64,000 nucleotides of DNA. Origin: Halomonas daqiaonensis. GTDB taxonomy: Bacteria > Pseudomonadota > Gammaproteobacteria > Pseudomonadales > Halomonadaceae. Location: the NCBI RefSeq assembly GCF_900109725.1, contig NZ_FOBC01000015.1:26273-90272 (forward strand), written 5' to 3'. This document shows, piece after piece, positions 1-9,212 of the stretch. Every line of letters begins with the position of its first letter. Position 1 is the stretch's first letter. A program made the translations under genes and the position numbers. The notes beneath the pieces are model-generated. The model ran no database searches and was not told where the DNA came from. It worked only from the letters and a program-made list of their open reading frames with translations.

Positions 1-118
1 GGTGACCAGCGCCAATGGCGAGCTCGATGCCACCTGGGAGAGCCGCTGGCAGGCCGTGAAGGACCAGGTCCGCCAACGCAGCCCGACCACGCAAACGCCG
101 CAAGGGGAGGAGCACTAG
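1..118 (+). CDS. fliH: FliH, flagellar export ATPase regulator (C-terminal end only)
   Basis: Only the last 38 codons are inside the window, read in frame from position 2 to the TAG at 116-118. The residues ([11 protein letters not shown]) match the conserved end of FliH, where an acidic patch is followed by a Trp/Arg-rich stretch. FliH is the stator-like partner that holds FliI at the export gate and restrains its ATPase. The stop codon shares one base with the GTG start of fliI, so the two are translationally coupled. The identification rests on the short motif plus position directly before fliI. Confidence 0.85.
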   Translation, partial: VTSANGELDATWESRWQAVKDQVRQRSPTTQTPQGEEH

Positions 119-1509
119 TGGCCGAGCCGCTGTCCGCCAACCCTCACCAGGCCCACTGGCAGCGCGCCCTGCGGGGCGTGCGCGCGCGTGTGGAACCGCT
201 GCCCCCCTGTCGCAGCAGCGGCCGGGTGGTTCGCGCCACTGGCCTGGTGATCGAGGTGGTGGGACTGCAGGTGGCACTAGGCAATGCCTGTCGCATCGAG
301 CTGCCGGCCGGCCATCAGGAGGCGCGTCGCTACGCCGAGGCCGAGGTCGTGGGCTTCGCCGGCGACAGGCTCTACCTGATGCCGCTGGCCGAGATCACCG
401 GCCTGATGCCGGGGGCCAGGGTCTTTCCCCTGGCCGATGGCACGCACGAGAGCGCCCGCCGTTTTCCGCTCGGTGAGGACCTGCTGGGTCGTGTCGTCGA
501 CGGAAACGGCGCCCCCCTGGATGGCCTGGGGCCACTCGGTGACGTGCCGCATGCGCCGCTGGCCACACCGCCGCTGAATCCGCTGAGTCGCGCGCCCATC
601 GAAGAGCAGATCGACGTAGGCATCCGCGCCATCAATGCCCTGCTGAGCGTCGGCCGCGGCCAGCGCATGGGCCTGTTCGCCGGCTCCGGCGTCGGCAAGT
701 CGGTATTGCTCGGCATGATGGCGCGCTACACCCGCGCCGACGTGATCGTGGTGGGGCTGATCGGCGAAAGGGGTCGTGAGGTCCAGGACTTCATCGACAA
801 CATCCTCGGCGAAGAGGGCCTGCGCCGTGCCGTCGTGGTGGCCGCGCCGGCCGATACCTCGCCACTCCAGCGCCTCCAGGGGGCCTCCTATGCCACCCGG
901 CTGGCCGAAGGCTTCCGTGACGAGGGGCGCAATGTCCTGTTAATCATGGACTCCTTGACCCGCTTCGCCATGGCCCAGCGCGAGATCGCCCTGGCCGTCG
1001 GCGAACCCCCGGCAACCAAGGGCTATCCGCCCTCGGTGTTTGCCAAGTTACCCAATCTGGTCGAGCGTGCCGGCAATGCCCAGCGTGGCGGCGGCTCGAT
1101 CACGGCCTTCTATACCGTGCTCACCGAAGGCGACGACCAGCAGGATCCCATCGCCGATTCGGCACGTGCCATCCTCGATGGCCATATCGTGCTCTCGCGG
1201 ACCCTGGCGGAAGCAGGGCACTATCCGGCCATCGATATCGAGGCCTCGATCAGCCGCGCGATGACCGCCATCATCGACTCGCAGCAGCTACAGCAAGCCC
1301 AGCGGTTCAAGTCGCTCTTCTCCCGCTATCAGCGCAATCGAGACCTGATCAGCGTCGGGGCCTATCAGTCGGGCCAGGACCCTCAGCTGGATGAGGCAGT
1401 ACGCCGCTATCCGCAACTCGAGGAGTTCCTGCAGCAGGGCATCGATGAGAACAGCAGCCTGGAAGACGCCCGTCAGGCCCTTGCCAGTACCCTTGGAGGT
1501 AACGCATGA
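118..1509 (+). CDS. fliI: FliI, flagellum-specific ATP synthase/export ATPase
   Basis: Cytoplasmic ATPase that energises unfolding and delivery of flagellar export substrates; homologous to the F1 beta subunit. It has 463 residues, normal for the family. The Walker A motif AGSGVGKS lies near residues 188-195, and the Walker B strand [11 protein letters not shown] is near 280, the usual FliI/F1 signature. The start is a GTG overlapping the fliH stop. The 3' end overlaps fliJ by four bases (ATGA), the fliH-I-J arrangement seen in most gammaproteobacteria. Nothing looks truncated. Confidence 0.97.
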   Translation: MAEPLSANPHQAHWQRALRGVRARVEPLPPCRSSGRVVRATGLVIEVVGLQVALGNACRIELPAGHQEARRYAEAEVVGFAGDRLYLMPLAEITGLMPGARVFPLADGTHESARRFPLGEDLLGRVVDGNGAPLDGLGPLGDVPHAPLATPPLNPLSRAPIEEQIDVGIRAINALLSVGRGQRMGLFAGSGVGKSVLLGMMARYTRADVIVVGLIGERGREVQDFIDNILGEEGLRRAVVVAAPADTSPLQRLQGASYATRLAEGFRDEGRNVLLIMDSLTRFAMAQREIALAVGEPPATKGYPPSVFAKLPNLVERAGNAQRGGGSITAFYTVLTEGDDQQDPIADSARAILDGHIVLSRTLAEAGHYPAIDIEASISRAMTAIIDSQQLQQAQRFKSLFSRYQRNRDLISVGAYQSGQDPQLDEAVRRYPQLEEFLQQGIDENSSLEDARQALASTLGGNA

Positions 1510-1967
1510 GCCGCAACAGCACACCGCTCGACACCCTCGTCGAACTCGCCCGGGATGCCCGGGATCAGGCGGGGCAGAACCTTGCCGGCGAGCAGCGCAC
1601 CAGCAGCCAGGTCAGCCAGCAGCTGGAGTCGTTGTATTACTATCGGCAGGAGTACGCCGAAAAGCTCAATACGGCCATGCGTGACGGTATCGACCCGGCC
1701 ACCATGCACAACTACCAGCAATTCCTCGCCTCCCTGGACGACGCCCTGGTGCGTGCTCGGCAGGCACTGGCCGCCCAGCAGGAACGGGTCGAGAAGACCC
1801 GCCAGCAGTGGCAGCAACAACAACAGCGCCTGTCGTCCTACGACACCCTGACCGAACGGCGAGATGCCGCCAGGCGCCGCGATGAACAACGCCGGGAACA
1901 GAACGTCAGTGACGACCTGGTCAACAACCGGCTGGTCCGCCAGCGCTCGTCCCAGGGCGAGCACTGA
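1506..1967 (+). CDS. fliJ: FliJ, flagellar export chaperone-escort protein
   Basis: Small coiled-coil protein of 153 residues. It sits in the centre of the FliI hexamer, like F1 gamma, and recycles export chaperones. The sequence is strongly helical and Gln/Arg-rich (a run of Q-Q-W-Q-Q-Q-Q-Q near residue 100) with heptad-like spacing, as expected of FliJ, and the length is typical. The ATG overlaps the fliI stop by four bases. Sequence conservation in FliJ is low, so position between fliI and fliK carries much of the weight. Confidence 0.93.
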   Translation: MSRNSTPLDTLVELARDARDQAGQNLAGEQRTSSQVSQQLESLYYYRQEYAEKLNTAMRDGIDPATMHNYQQFLASLDDALVRARQALAAQQERVEKTRQQWQQQQQRLSSYDTLTERRDAARRRDEQRREQNVSDDLVNNRLVRQRSSQGEH

Positions 1968-1986
1968 GCCAGCAAGGAGACTGTCG

Positions 1987-3321
1987 ATGGATATCCAGTT
2001 GCTAGTCAATGCCACCAGTGGTCGTGCTACCGCCGGTGGAGAAAAGGGTAAGGCTCAGGGCGAAGGAGGCGACTTTGCCAGCAACCTGGCCGGTGCGAGC
2101 CGGGCCCGGCAGGACAGTGCCAGCGAAGGCTCTCACCCGTCGGCGGGGATGCCCAGCCGGCAAGCCGGGACGCCAGCGCAGCCCTTGGACGCGAGTCTCA
2201 AGGAGGCAAGTCTCAAGGAGGCTGGCCGCCCTGCCGGCCCCGGCCTGGGTGTCGTAGGACGCGAGGCGCTGCTGTCTGGCGTGTCCCGCCAGGGAGAGGG
2301 CGCCCAGCAAGGCCCGTTACCCGGCCTCGGGCTGGAATCGGCGGGCCACCAGGCAGCCATGGCGAGCCTCTCGGAGGGTGAGGTAGAGGCCGCTATCAAG
2401 GCGCTGGAAGGTACTGACCTACAGAGTGGCGAGGGCTGGGAGGCGCTTCAGAAGCGTCTCGATCTGATCGAGCAGGCTGGCCGCCTCGAGACTGGTGAGG
2501 ACCTCGCGATCTTGCCCTTGGCGGCTCAGGCGGTTCAACCCGGCTCGATCCGGCCTGAGGGCGGCTCCCTTCGAGACGCGGGCAACGAACCACGGGGTAA
2601 TGCCCTGCTCCAGGCGATCGCGACCGATACGCTAGAGCGCAAGGGCCTGCGTCAGTCGCTGGTGACTCAACTCGACCAGACCGCCGAGCGCGCGGGAACC
2701 ACCCTGGAGGCCGTTACTCGCCAAGCCGCTGTGCCGAGCGACGAGCTCCCGCAGCGTTTCTCTGTCGCCAACGACACCCTGATGGCTGCGCGCACTGATA
2801 CGAAAGGCTCCAACGGCGGATTCGAGCTGGTCGGCCAGGGAATGGCTCCGTCAACGGCCAGCGCCGCCTCCCCGAGCGCCCAGGCCAGCATCCAGGCACC
2901 GGTGTCGAGCCCCGCCTGGCCCCAGCAGCTCGGTCAGCAGCTGGTGCGCCTGAGCCAGGGCGGCGGTGAGCAGCGCGTCGAACTGCAGCTCCACCCGGCG
3001 GAGCTCGGGCCACTGTCGGTATCCCTGAAGATGGGCGACCAGGGCGCACAGGCGCAGTTCCTCTCTGCCAATGCCCAGGTGCGCCAGGCGCTGGAACAGG
3101 CCATCCCGCAGCTGCGTGAAGCCCTCGCCGAGCAGGGCATCAGCCTGGGCGAAACCTCGGTAGGCGAGCAGCGAAACGGTAACGGTGATGAGGCCCAAGG
3201 ACAGCCGGGTGGCATGCTGGCAGCGGCCGAGGTCGACGAGGGCAGCGAAGGAGCACCCGGCGCCAGCGATGGCAAGGTGCGCGACCTGTCTCTGGACGGC
3301 CGCGTAGACCTCTATGCCTGA
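1987..3321 (+). CDS. fliK: FliK, hook-length control protein
   Basis: Molecular ruler and substrate-specificity switch for the flagellar export gate; it is secreted during hook assembly and its C-domain acts on FlhB. The 444-residue frame is low-complexity and Gly/Ala/Gln-rich through the first ~300 residues. It ends in the conserved FliK C-terminal domain, recognised from RVELQLHPAELGPLSVSL followed by a helix rich in Gln and Arg. The start was set at ATG 1987 because AAGGAG lies 7 nt upstream and just after the fliJ stop; the open frame extends further back only inside fliJ. A second FliK-like gene lies at 25019. Confidence 0.93.
   Translation: MDIQLLVNATSGRATAGGEKGKAQGEGGDFASNLAGASRARQDSASEGSHPSAGMPSRQAGTPAQPLDASLKEASLKEAGRPAGPGLGVVGREALLSGVSRQGEGAQQGPLPGLGLESAGHQAAMASLSEGEVEAAIKALEGTDLQSGEGWEALQKRLDLIEQAGRLETGEDLAILPLAAQAVQPGSIRPEGGSLRDAGNEPRGNALLQAIATDTLERKGLRQSLVTQLDQTAERAGTTLEAVTRQAAVPSDELPQRFSVANDTLMAARTDTKGSNGGFELVGQGMAPSTASAASPSAQASIQAPVSSPAWPQQLGQQLVRLSQGGGEQRVELQLHPAELGPLSVSLKMGDQGAQAQFLSANAQVRQALEQAIPQLREALAEQGISLGETSVGEQRNGNGDEAQGQPGGMLAAAEVDEGSEGAPGASDGKVRDLSLDGRVDLYA
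2191..2220 (+). repeat. 15-bp tandem duplication inside fliK
   Basis: Two adjacent 15-bp units (2191-2205 and 2206-2220) differ at one base and encode a doubled A-S-L-K-E. The repeat lies in the non-conserved ruler portion of FliK, where length changes are tolerated and would be expected to change hook length. Each unit also contains AAGGAG, but no start codon follows at a useful distance, so it is not read as a ribosome binding site. Confidence 0.8.
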
Positions 3322-3453
3322 TCCTTCAGGCTGGCGGGCGTCAAACAAGCAAGATAGGCGCTATCAGCGAGCCTGTTCGGATCATCATGATCACGGCGCG
3401 ACACGCATACTGCGTCGATATCGTCGGCAACACACTACAACCTAGGAAAGCAC

Positions 3454-3933
3454 ATGGCGAAATCCAGCGGAGGCTCCCGCAAGCTCCTGTGGGCAATGAT
3501 GGTGCTGCTGATCCTGTCATCATCGGCGGCAGCGGTGGCGCTCTACATGGTCTTCACCCAGCAAGGCAGCGAGGCACAAGCGACGCTCAACGCCCCGGAG
3601 ACGCCCGAGCAACAGGCACCGATCTTCCTGCCGATCGAGCCCTTCACCGTCAACCTGGCCGACGACGACTACGGCCCGCGACTGCTCTATACCGGCCTGA
3701 CGCTGAAGCTCGGTGACGAGGGCAGCCAGGAGATCCTGAAGCAGCACATGCCCCAGGTCCGCAGCCGTCTGCTGACGCTGTTCTCCGGCAAGCAGGCAGG
3801 TGAACTGACCTCTCCGGGAGGCAAGCAACGCCTGGAAGAACAGGTGATTGCCGCCCTCGAGGCACCGATGTCGGAAAACCAGCCGGACGTCGCCATCAAC
3901 GAGGTGCTCTTCACCGAGTTCATCGTGCAATAG
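3454..3933 (+). CDS. fliL: FliL, basal-body protein supporting the stators
   Basis: Inner-membrane protein that forms a ring around stator units and improves torque under load. It has 159 residues, with one N-terminal membrane segment near residues 12-32 (LWAMMVLLILSSSAAAVALYMV) and a periplasmic domain starting with the family phrase FLPIEPFTVNL. The C-terminus ends in F-T-E-F-I-V-Q, the conserved FliL end. AGGAAA precedes the ATG. The 132-nt gap before it is the longest between fliI and fliP, so fliL-R may have its own promoter. Confidence 0.96.
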   Translation: MAKSSGGSRKLLWAMMVLLILSSSAAAVALYMVFTQQGSEAQATLNAPETPEQQAPIFLPIEPFTVNLADDDYGPRLLYTGLTLKLGDEGSQEILKQHMPQVRSRLLTLFSGKQAGELTSPGGKQRLEEQVIAALEAPMSENQPDVAINEVLFTEFIVQ

Positions 3934-3954
3934 GCCGGGAGTAGACAAGACGCC

Positions 3955-4998
3955 ATGTCCGAAGACGACCTGTTGTCCCAGGAAGAGATCGACGCCCTGC
4001 TCAAGGGGGTGAGCGGTGATGACGAGCCCGAAGCCCAGAACGGCGGCGGGCCGCGCATACGCCCCTATGATCCGGCAACCCAGCACCGGATCATTCGCGA
4101 GCGTCTGCATGCCCTGGACATCATCAATGAACGCTTCGCGCGGCACTTCCGCATGGGCCTGTTCAACCTGATTCGCCGCAGCGCCGACATCACCGTGGAC
4201 TCGGTCCGCTACCAGAGTTACAGCGAGTTCTCCCGCAATGTCCCGGTGCCGACCAATATCAACATCATCGCCATGAAGCCCCTGCGCGGCTCGGCCCTGA
4301 TCGTGTTCCCCCCCAGCCTGGTGTTCATGGTGGTGGATAACCTGTTCGGCGGTGACGGGCGCTTCGTGACCAAGTCCGAGGGGCGTGAATTCACCAACAC
4401 CGAACAGCGCATCATCCAGCGGATGCTGCAGCTGGCCATCGACGCCTACAGCGAGTCCTGGAAATCCGTCTACCCCCTCGAGATCAGCTTCCTGCGCTCG
4501 GAGTTGCAGTCGAAATTCGCCAACATCACCAATTCACCCAACGAGATCGTGGTGAACACCAACTTCAATCTCGAGGTGGGCAATCTCGCCAGCAACTTCC
4601 AGATCTGCATGCCCTACACCATGATCGAGCCGCTACGCGACCTGCTGACCAATCCGCTCAGCGATGGCAGCCAGGACAAGGATGGCACCTGGACGCGGCG
4701 GATTGCCGGCGAGATACGCCACTCCGAGGTGGAGCTGGTCGCCAACTTTACCCATATCGAGAGCCGCATCGCCCATGTGATGGCTCTGAAGCGCGGCGAT
4801 GTGCTGCCCTTGGAGCTACCCGAGAAGGTGACTGCCAGCGTGGATGGCGTGCCCGTGATGGAGTGTGAATACGGCAGCCAGCATGAGCAGCGAGCACTGC
4901 GCGTGCTGCGCATCTTCGACCATGCCGCCGACCATGCGCCAGCCGACGCCTTCGTGAAAGGGTCCAGGTCGCAAGCCAAGGAATCGAACCATGACTGA
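3955..4998 (+). CDS. fliM: FliM, C-ring switch protein
   Basis: Rotor protein that binds CheY-phosphate and sets rotation direction. The N-terminus LLSQEEIDALL (residues 5-15) is the CheY-P binding peptide. A central CheC-like domain follows (including the GGDGR and F-T-N-T-E-Q-R-I phrases), and a C-terminal SpoA domain pairs with FliN. The length of 347 is close to the usual ~335. The gene overlaps fliN by 8 bases, consistent with coupled synthesis of C-ring subunits. Confidence 0.97.
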   Translation: MSEDDLLSQEEIDALLKGVSGDDEPEAQNGGGPRIRPYDPATQHRIIRERLHALDIINERFARHFRMGLFNLIRRSADITVDSVRYQSYSEFSRNVPVPTNINIIAMKPLRGSALIVFPPSLVFMVVDNLFGGDGRFVTKSEGREFTNTEQRIIQRMLQLAIDAYSESWKSVYPLEISFLRSELQSKFANITNSPNEIVVNTNFNLEVGNLASNFQICMPYTMIEPLRDLLTNPLSDGSQDKDGTWTRRIAGEIRHSEVELVANFTHIESRIAHVMALKRGDVLPLELPEKVTASVDGVPVMECEYGSQHEQRALRVLRIFDHAADHAPADAFVKGSRSQAKESNHD

Positions 4999-5566
4999 TC
5001 CCAACAAGCCTGATCCCAAAAAGTCAGACCCTAACAAGCCTGATCCCGACAAGCCGGTTTCCGACAAGTCTGATAAAAGCATCAGCGAAGACGACTGGAC
5101 AGCTGCCATGTCGGAGCAGCAGGACGACGCCGACACCCCAGCCGATGATGACGATCCCTGGGCCGAGGCGATGGCCGAGCAGTCGGCCGCGGAATCCTCC
5201 GAGCAGGAGCAGAAGGCAGAGCAGGCCGAGGCAAGGCCCGCTGCCCAGTCCGCCGGAGGCAGTGTCTTCCGTCCGCTCGAGGCCGGCCAGGGGTCGACGA
5301 CAGGGCGCGACCTGGAAATGATCATGGATATCCCGGTCAAGCTTACCGTCGAGCTGGGTCGTACCAAGCTGACCATCAAGCAGCTGCTGGAGCTTGCCCA
5401 GGGGTCGGTGGTCGAGCTGGATGGCCTGGCGGGCGAGCCCATGGATATCCTGATCAATGGCTATCTGATCGCCCAGGGCGAGGTCGTGGTCGTCGAGGAC
5501 AAGTACGGCATTCGCATCACCGAGATCATCACACCATCCGAGCGGGTCCAGAAGCTCAACCGATGA
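4991..5566 (+). CDS. fliN: FliN, C-ring switch protein with extended repetitive N-terminus
   Basis: Most abundant C-ring protein and docking point for FliH-FliI. The C-terminal ~80 residues form a canonical SpoA domain (DIPVKLTVELGRTKLTIKQL, then VEDKYGIRITEI). At 191 residues it is longer than the ~137 of the enteric protein. The extra length is an N-terminal tail of Asp-Pro-Asn-Lys-Pro-type repeats (residues 3-25) followed by an acidic stretch. The tail is probably disordered and its role is unknown. The stop overlaps the fliO start (ATGA). Confidence 0.95.
   Translation: MTDPNKPDPKKSDPNKPDPDKPVSDKSDKSISEDDWTAAMSEQQDDADTPADDDDPWAEAMAEQSAAESSEQEQKAEQAEARPAAQSAGGSVFRPLEAGQGSTTGRDLEMIMDIPVKLTVELGRTKLTIKQLLELAQGSVVELDGLAGEPMDILINGYLIAQGEVVVVEDKYGIRITEIITPSERVQKLNR
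4997..5056 (+). repeat. Two imperfect 30-bp tandem repeats at the start of fliN
   Basis: Units 4997-5026 and 5027-5056 share most bases and encode D-P-N-K-P-D-P-x-K-(S/P) twice. They keep the reading frame. This kind of Pro/Lys/Asp repeat usually expands and contracts between strains. Confidence 0.75.
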
Positions 5567-6003
5567 CCGAGGCAACGCCCCAACAGCCCCAGGCCGGCCT
5601 GGATGCCGCCGTAAGCGGCGGCGAGGCCTTGATCGGCATGGCCACGCTTGGCAAGACCGCCGCGGCACTGGCGCTGATCCTGGTCATCATCCTGGTGGCC
5701 GCCTTCGTGCTTCGCCGCTGGGGGCTGCCCCACCAGCGCCATGGACGCCACCTTCGCGTCGTAGGCAGCACGGCGGTGGGGACCAAGGAACGCGTCGTGA
5801 TCGTCGAGGTGGAAGGCACCTGGCTGGTACTCGGCGTAGGGGCTGGCCAGGTCAGCAAACTACATGACATGCCGGCCCCGGAAGAACCACGCAAACCCAG
5901 CTCCTCGAACGGCGCGGGCTTCGAGGCAGGCGACTCCTTCGGGACTCGTTTCGCCAAGGCCGTCAGGCATAACGCCAGCCTGGGTCGCGGGGGGAAGCCG
6001 TGA
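5563..6003 (+). CDS. fliO: FliO, flagellar export-gate assembly factor
   Basis: Membrane protein that helps assemble the FliP ring of the export gate. It has 146 residues with one strong membrane segment near residues 28-48 ([20 protein letters not shown]). A short cytoplasmic domain follows with the FliO phrase [18 protein letters not shown]. It overlaps fliN and fliP by four bases each, so the fliN-O-P block is tightly coupled. Sequence conservation is low in this family, but motif and position agree. Confidence 0.94.
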   Translation: MTEATPQQPQAGLDAAVSGGEALIGMATLGKTAAALALILVIILVAAFVLRRWGLPHQRHGRHLRVVGSTAVGTKERVVIVEVEGTWLVLGVGAGQVSKLHDMPAPEEPRKPSSSNGAGFEAGDSFGTRFAKAVRHNASLGRGGKP

Positions 6004-6758
6004 GGCTAGCTGCACCCAGGCACCTGCTGATCGCCTTCGCCGTCGGGGTCCTGCTGGCCTCGCCGACGCTGGCGATGGCGCAGGAAATTCCCGGTATCGT
6101 CAGCCGCCCCACGGACGATGGCGGACAGCAGTGGTCGCTCTCGCTGCAGACCCTGCTGCTGCTCAGCTCCCTGGCCTTCCTGCCCGCCGTGCTGCTGATG
6201 ATGACCTGCTTCACGCGCATCATCATCGTATTGAGCCTGCTGCGAACGGCCATGGGCACCCAGGCCACCCCGCCCAACCAAGTGCTGCTGGGGCTGGCCC
6301 TTTTCCTCACCCTGTTCATCATGGCGCCGGTGCTCGGGCAGGTGCATGAGCTGGCCTGGGTACCGCTTGCCAATGACGAGATCAACTTCGATGAGTTCCT
6401 GCAGCTGGCCCAGGGCCCCTTCAGGGAATTCATGATGGCCCAGACCCGCGAGCCCGACCTGGCGATGTTCGCCCGCCTGGCCGATATCGGCGAGTTTCAG
6501 GGGCCCGAGGATGTGCCCATGCGGATCCTGGTGCCTTCCTTCGTTACCAGCGAGCTGAAGACCGCGTTCCAGATCGGTTTCACGATCTTCATCCCCTTCC
6601 TGATCATCGACCTGGTCGTCGCCAGCGTGCTGATGGCACTGGGCATGATGATGGTGCCACCGATCACCATTTCGCTGCCGTTCAAGCTGATGCTTTTCGT
6701 GCTGGTGGATGGCTGGCAGCTGATCATCGGTTCGCTGGCAGAAAGCTTCTATTTCTGA
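6000..6758 (+). CDS. fliP: FliP, core export-gate subunit
   Basis: Pentameric core of the FliPQR export channel. The 252 residues start with a cleavable signal peptide (positively charged residue, hydrophobic core, A-M-A-Q near 27-30), typical of FliP. The family phrases follow: [20 protein letters not shown] near 75-95 and [16 protein letters not shown] near the C-terminus. The start (GTG) overlaps the fliO stop. Four membrane helices are visible after the signal peptide. Confidence 0.97.
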   Translation: MRLAAPRHLLIAFAVGVLLASPTLAMAQEIPGIVSRPTDDGGQQWSLSLQTLLLLSSLAFLPAVLLMMTCFTRIIIVLSLLRTAMGTQATPPNQVLLGLALFLTLFIMAPVLGQVHELAWVPLANDEINFDEFLQLAQGPFREFMMAQTREPDLAMFARLADIGEFQGPEDVPMRILVPSFVTSELKTAFQIGFTIFIPFLIIDLVVASVLMALGMMMVPPITISLPFKLMLFVLVDGWQLIIGSLAESFYF

Positions 6759-6780
6759 CCGCACGCACGAGGAGGGCAGG

Positions 6781-7050
6781 ATGACACCTGAACAAGTAAT
6801 GAACATTGCCTACCAGGGCATGCGTGTCACGCTGCTGCTGGGCGGGCCCCTGCTGATCACGGCTCTGGCCACCGGCCTGCTGGTCAGCCTGTTCCAGGCC
6901 GCTACCCAGATCAACGAGATGACCCTCTCGTTCATCCCCAAGATCCTCGCGGTGTTCGCGGTCCTGGTGTTGACCGGGCCCTGGCTGCTCAAGTTGATCA
7001 CCAACTATACCATCGAGCTGTTCAGCAACATCCCCGCGATGATCACGTGA
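6781..7050 (+). CDS. fliQ: FliQ, export-gate subunit
   Basis: Small 89-residue export-gate protein with two membrane helices forming a hairpin (residues ~16-40 and ~52-78). The conserved FliQ phrase ATQINEMTLSFIPKI lies between them. GAGGAGGG lies upstream of the ATG. Located between fliP and fliR as in nearly all flagellar systems. Confidence 0.97.
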   Translation: MTPEQVMNIAYQGMRVTLLLGGPLLITALATGLLVSLFQAATQINEMTLSFIPKILAVFAVLVLTGPWLLKLITNYTIELFSNIPAMIT

Positions 7051-7066
7051 GGAGGGACGCTCGCTG

Positions 7067-7867
7067 ATGGTGGAGGTCACCTTCGCTCAGCTTCATGGTT
7101 GGCTGGTCGCCTTCCTGTGGCCCTTTACGAGAGTCACGGCGTTGATGCTCAGCGCCCCGTTATGGGGCCATTCCAGCATACCGCGCCAGGCCAAGCTGGC
7201 GCTGGCCGGCGCCGTGGCGGTGGTAATCGCCCCGGTGTTGCCTCCCATGCCCGAGGTACCGGTTTTTTCCTGGGCAGGCTTCGGCATCCTGGTCGAGCAA
7301 ATGTTGATCGGCGCCGCCATCGGCCTGACGGTAAGGGTGATGCTGGCTGTGGTGCAGGCATCGGGGGATTTCATCGGCCTGCAGATGGGCCTGGCCTTTG
7401 CTACCTTCTTCGATCCCGCGAGTGGCACCAATATGGTGGTGCTGTCACGTATTCTCTATATGGTCACGCTGCTGATGTTCCTGGCCTTCAATGGCCATCT
7501 GATGGTGCTGGAGGTGCTGGTCTACAGCTTCCAGACACTGCCGATCGGCATCGGCCGCTTCAATCCGGATGCCTTCATCATGCTGGCCCGCTATGGCGGC
7601 ACCATTTATACGGCGGGCATGCTGCTTGCCTTGCCGCTGGTAGCCGCCTTGCTGATCATCAACCTGTCGCTGGGCATCCTCAACCGTTCGGCTCCCCAGC
7701 TCACGGTCTTCAACATCGGCTTCCCAACCTCGCTGACGGTGGGTCTGATCCTGCTGATGGTCCTGATGACGGACCTGGGGAGCTTCCTGGAACGCCTGTT
7801 CAGCCAGGGGCTGGCCTTCCTGCAGAACCTGCTGGAGACCATGGCACCGCTGCCGATAGCGAGCTAA
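7067..7867 (+). CDS. fliR: FliR, export-gate subunit
   Basis: Completes the FliP5-Q4-R1 helical export channel. The 266 residues carry about six hydrophobic segments. Recognisable FliR features are R-V-T-A-L-M-L-S-A-P near residue 22 and a C-terminal half with LGILNRSAPQLTVFNIGFP. The start ATG follows GAGGAGGG by 12 nt. This is the last gene of the fliL-R block; it converges on flgL, and no T-tract terminator reading in its own direction was found. Confidence 0.97.
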   Translation: MVEVTFAQLHGWLVAFLWPFTRVTALMLSAPLWGHSSIPRQAKLALAGAVAVVIAPVLPPMPEVPVFSWAGFGILVEQMLIGAAIGLTVRVMLAVVQASGDFIGLQMGLAFATFFDPASGTNMVVLSRILYMVTLLMFLAFNGHLMVLEVLVYSFQTLPIGIGRFNPDAFIMLARYGGTIYTAGMLLALPLVAALLIINLSLGILNRSAPQLTVFNIGFPTSLTVGLILLMVLMTDLGSFLERLFSQGLAFLQNLLETMAPLPIAS

Positions 7868-7938
7868 AAAAACCGCCCCGGCCATGGAAGGCAGCGAGGC
7901 GGAAAAGACCATGGCAGAGGTTGCCAGACACCATGGTC
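7866..7938 (-). terminator. Probable intrinsic terminators for flgKL
   Basis: Two stems are followed by T-runs when read on the minus strand. Arms GACCATGG (7907-7914) and CCATGGTC (7931-7938) are followed by four Ts at 7903-7906. Arms CCGCC/GGCGG (7873-7877 and 7898-7902) are followed by seven Ts at 7866-7872. They lie in the gap between convergent flgL and fliR, 30-100 nt past the flgL stop. The second stem has a loop of 20 nt, longer than usual. Confidence 0.6.
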
Positions 7939-7967
7939 ATCAGGGACCGAAAGTCAGAGACCTGATA

Positions 7968-9194
7968 TCAAAGATAATTGAACAGCGACATCCCCTTCAT
8001 ATCGGCAAATGTCTTCTGCGATGCCTGCAGGCCCACCTGCCGCAGGCTGTACTCGGAGATCGCCTCGGCATAGTCGAGGTCGACCAGGTCAGAGAGCGTC
8101 TGCTCGTAATTGAGCATCCGGTTACCGCCGACGGAATCGACCACGTCCAGCTCGTTGAGGCGCGCCCCGACGGAGGCTCGGGTGGTCAGGACGTTATCCA
8201 GGCTGTTGTCGAACTCGCGCATCACCGTCTTCAGGGTGTTAGTGCGCTCGGCATCGCGCTGCGGCGTGGCAGGGGCGCCAGCCTCGTTCTCCAGCACCGC
8301 CAGCGCCTTTTCGAAGGTGCGGAAGAGGTCGGTGTTCATCTCGTCGGCAGGGGCGAACTCGATGGTATCCCCGCTGACAGCCTCGCCCTTCAAGTCGAGA
8401 CGCAGTCCACCGACAGACACCGTACCGGACTCGCCGTCGTAAGCACTGCCAGAGGTCAGCATGTCCCAGCCACCAGCAGCGTTCTTTTTCTCGACGTCAT
8501 ACTCCGTATCGCTTGTAAAAGTGACACGAAACGCCTCCCCATAGTCGGGATCGTCGTTATCGATAACCTGGGGGCCGGAGAAGGTCAGACTCCCAGCGTT
8601 GCCGCCATCCGCCTCGGCCACATAGCCGGCGCCGCTGGGCACGCTCTGGAAGATCGACTCTCCATTCTCGGTGACCTTCATCAGCCGCGAGGAATCGATG
8701 CGTTGCTCGCGGGTATTGCTGTCTCCGGCATAGTCGATTCCACCCGCGGTTCGCACAAAGGGCTCCGAACTGTCCTGATAGCCACCGAACAGGTGCCGAC
8801 CGTTGCCATCGGTGGCGTTGGCCTGGCCGATCACCGTCTCGTAGATGCCACGCAGCTCCGAGGCCACCGACTGGCGGTCCACGTCGCTGAGGGTATCACT
8901 AGAAGCCTGTACCATCAGCGTCTTGGCGCTGGTAACGGCATCACTGACGCTGTTGAGTATGCTCTCGGTCTGCGACAGCGAGTTACGCGCGCTGACCCGT
9001 GAGTCGGCATACTGCTGGGTGACGGCCTTGGCCTGGTCGACCCCCACGGCCCGAGACGCCGCCTGGGGGTCGTCGGAAGGATTGACCACCCGGCGGCCGC
9101 TGGCGATCTGCTGGCTGACATTGAGAAACTCGCCCTGCTGACGATTCATGGACGAGACGCTCTGCTCGAACATGGTGACGCTGCTGATACGCAT
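7968..9194 (-). CDS. flgL: FlgL, hook-filament junction protein 2 (HAP3)
   Basis: Extracellular adaptor between hook and filament, 408 residues. The N-terminal helix begins MRISSVTMFEQSV and continues with S-G-R-R-V-V-N-P-S-D-D-P, the flagellin-like D0/D1 signature. The C-terminal helix (DLVDLDYAEAISEYSLRQ) is the matching D0/D1 half. The variable central domain explains a length greater than the enteric 317. It is co-directional with flgK, 18 nt downstream, and an AGGAG-type site precedes its ATG. Confidence 0.96.
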   Translation of the reverse strand: MRISSVTMFEQSVSSMNRQQGEFLNVSQQIASGRRVVNPSDDPQAASRAVGVDQAKAVTQQYADSRVSARNSLSQTESILNSVSDAVTSAKTLMVQASSDTLSDVDRQSVASELRGIYETVIGQANATDGNGRHLFGGYQDSSEPFVRTAGGIDYAGDSNTREQRIDSSRLMKVTENGESIFQSVPSGAGYVAEADGGNAGSLTFSGPQVIDNDDPDYGEAFRVTFTSDTEYDVEKKNAAGGWDMLTSGSAYDGESGTVSVGGLRLDLKGEAVSGDTIEFAPADEMNTDLFRTFEKALAVLENEAGAPATPQRDAERTNTLKTVMREFDNSLDNVLTTRASVGARLNELDVVDSVGGNRMLNYEQTLSDLVDLDYAEAISEYSLRQVGLQASQKTFADMKGMSLFNYL

Positions 9195-9212
9195 CTAGGG
9201 AGTCTCCTGGAA

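Noticed and set aside
3322..3453. Sigma-28 promoter before fliL
   Set aside because: A GTCGATAT sequence is present, but no -35-like TAAA lies at the required distance, and fliL-R genes are normally class II.
7884..9002. 372-codon plus-strand open frame opposite flgL
   Set aside because: Antisense shadow of flgL, which has clear flagellin-type motifs at both ends.
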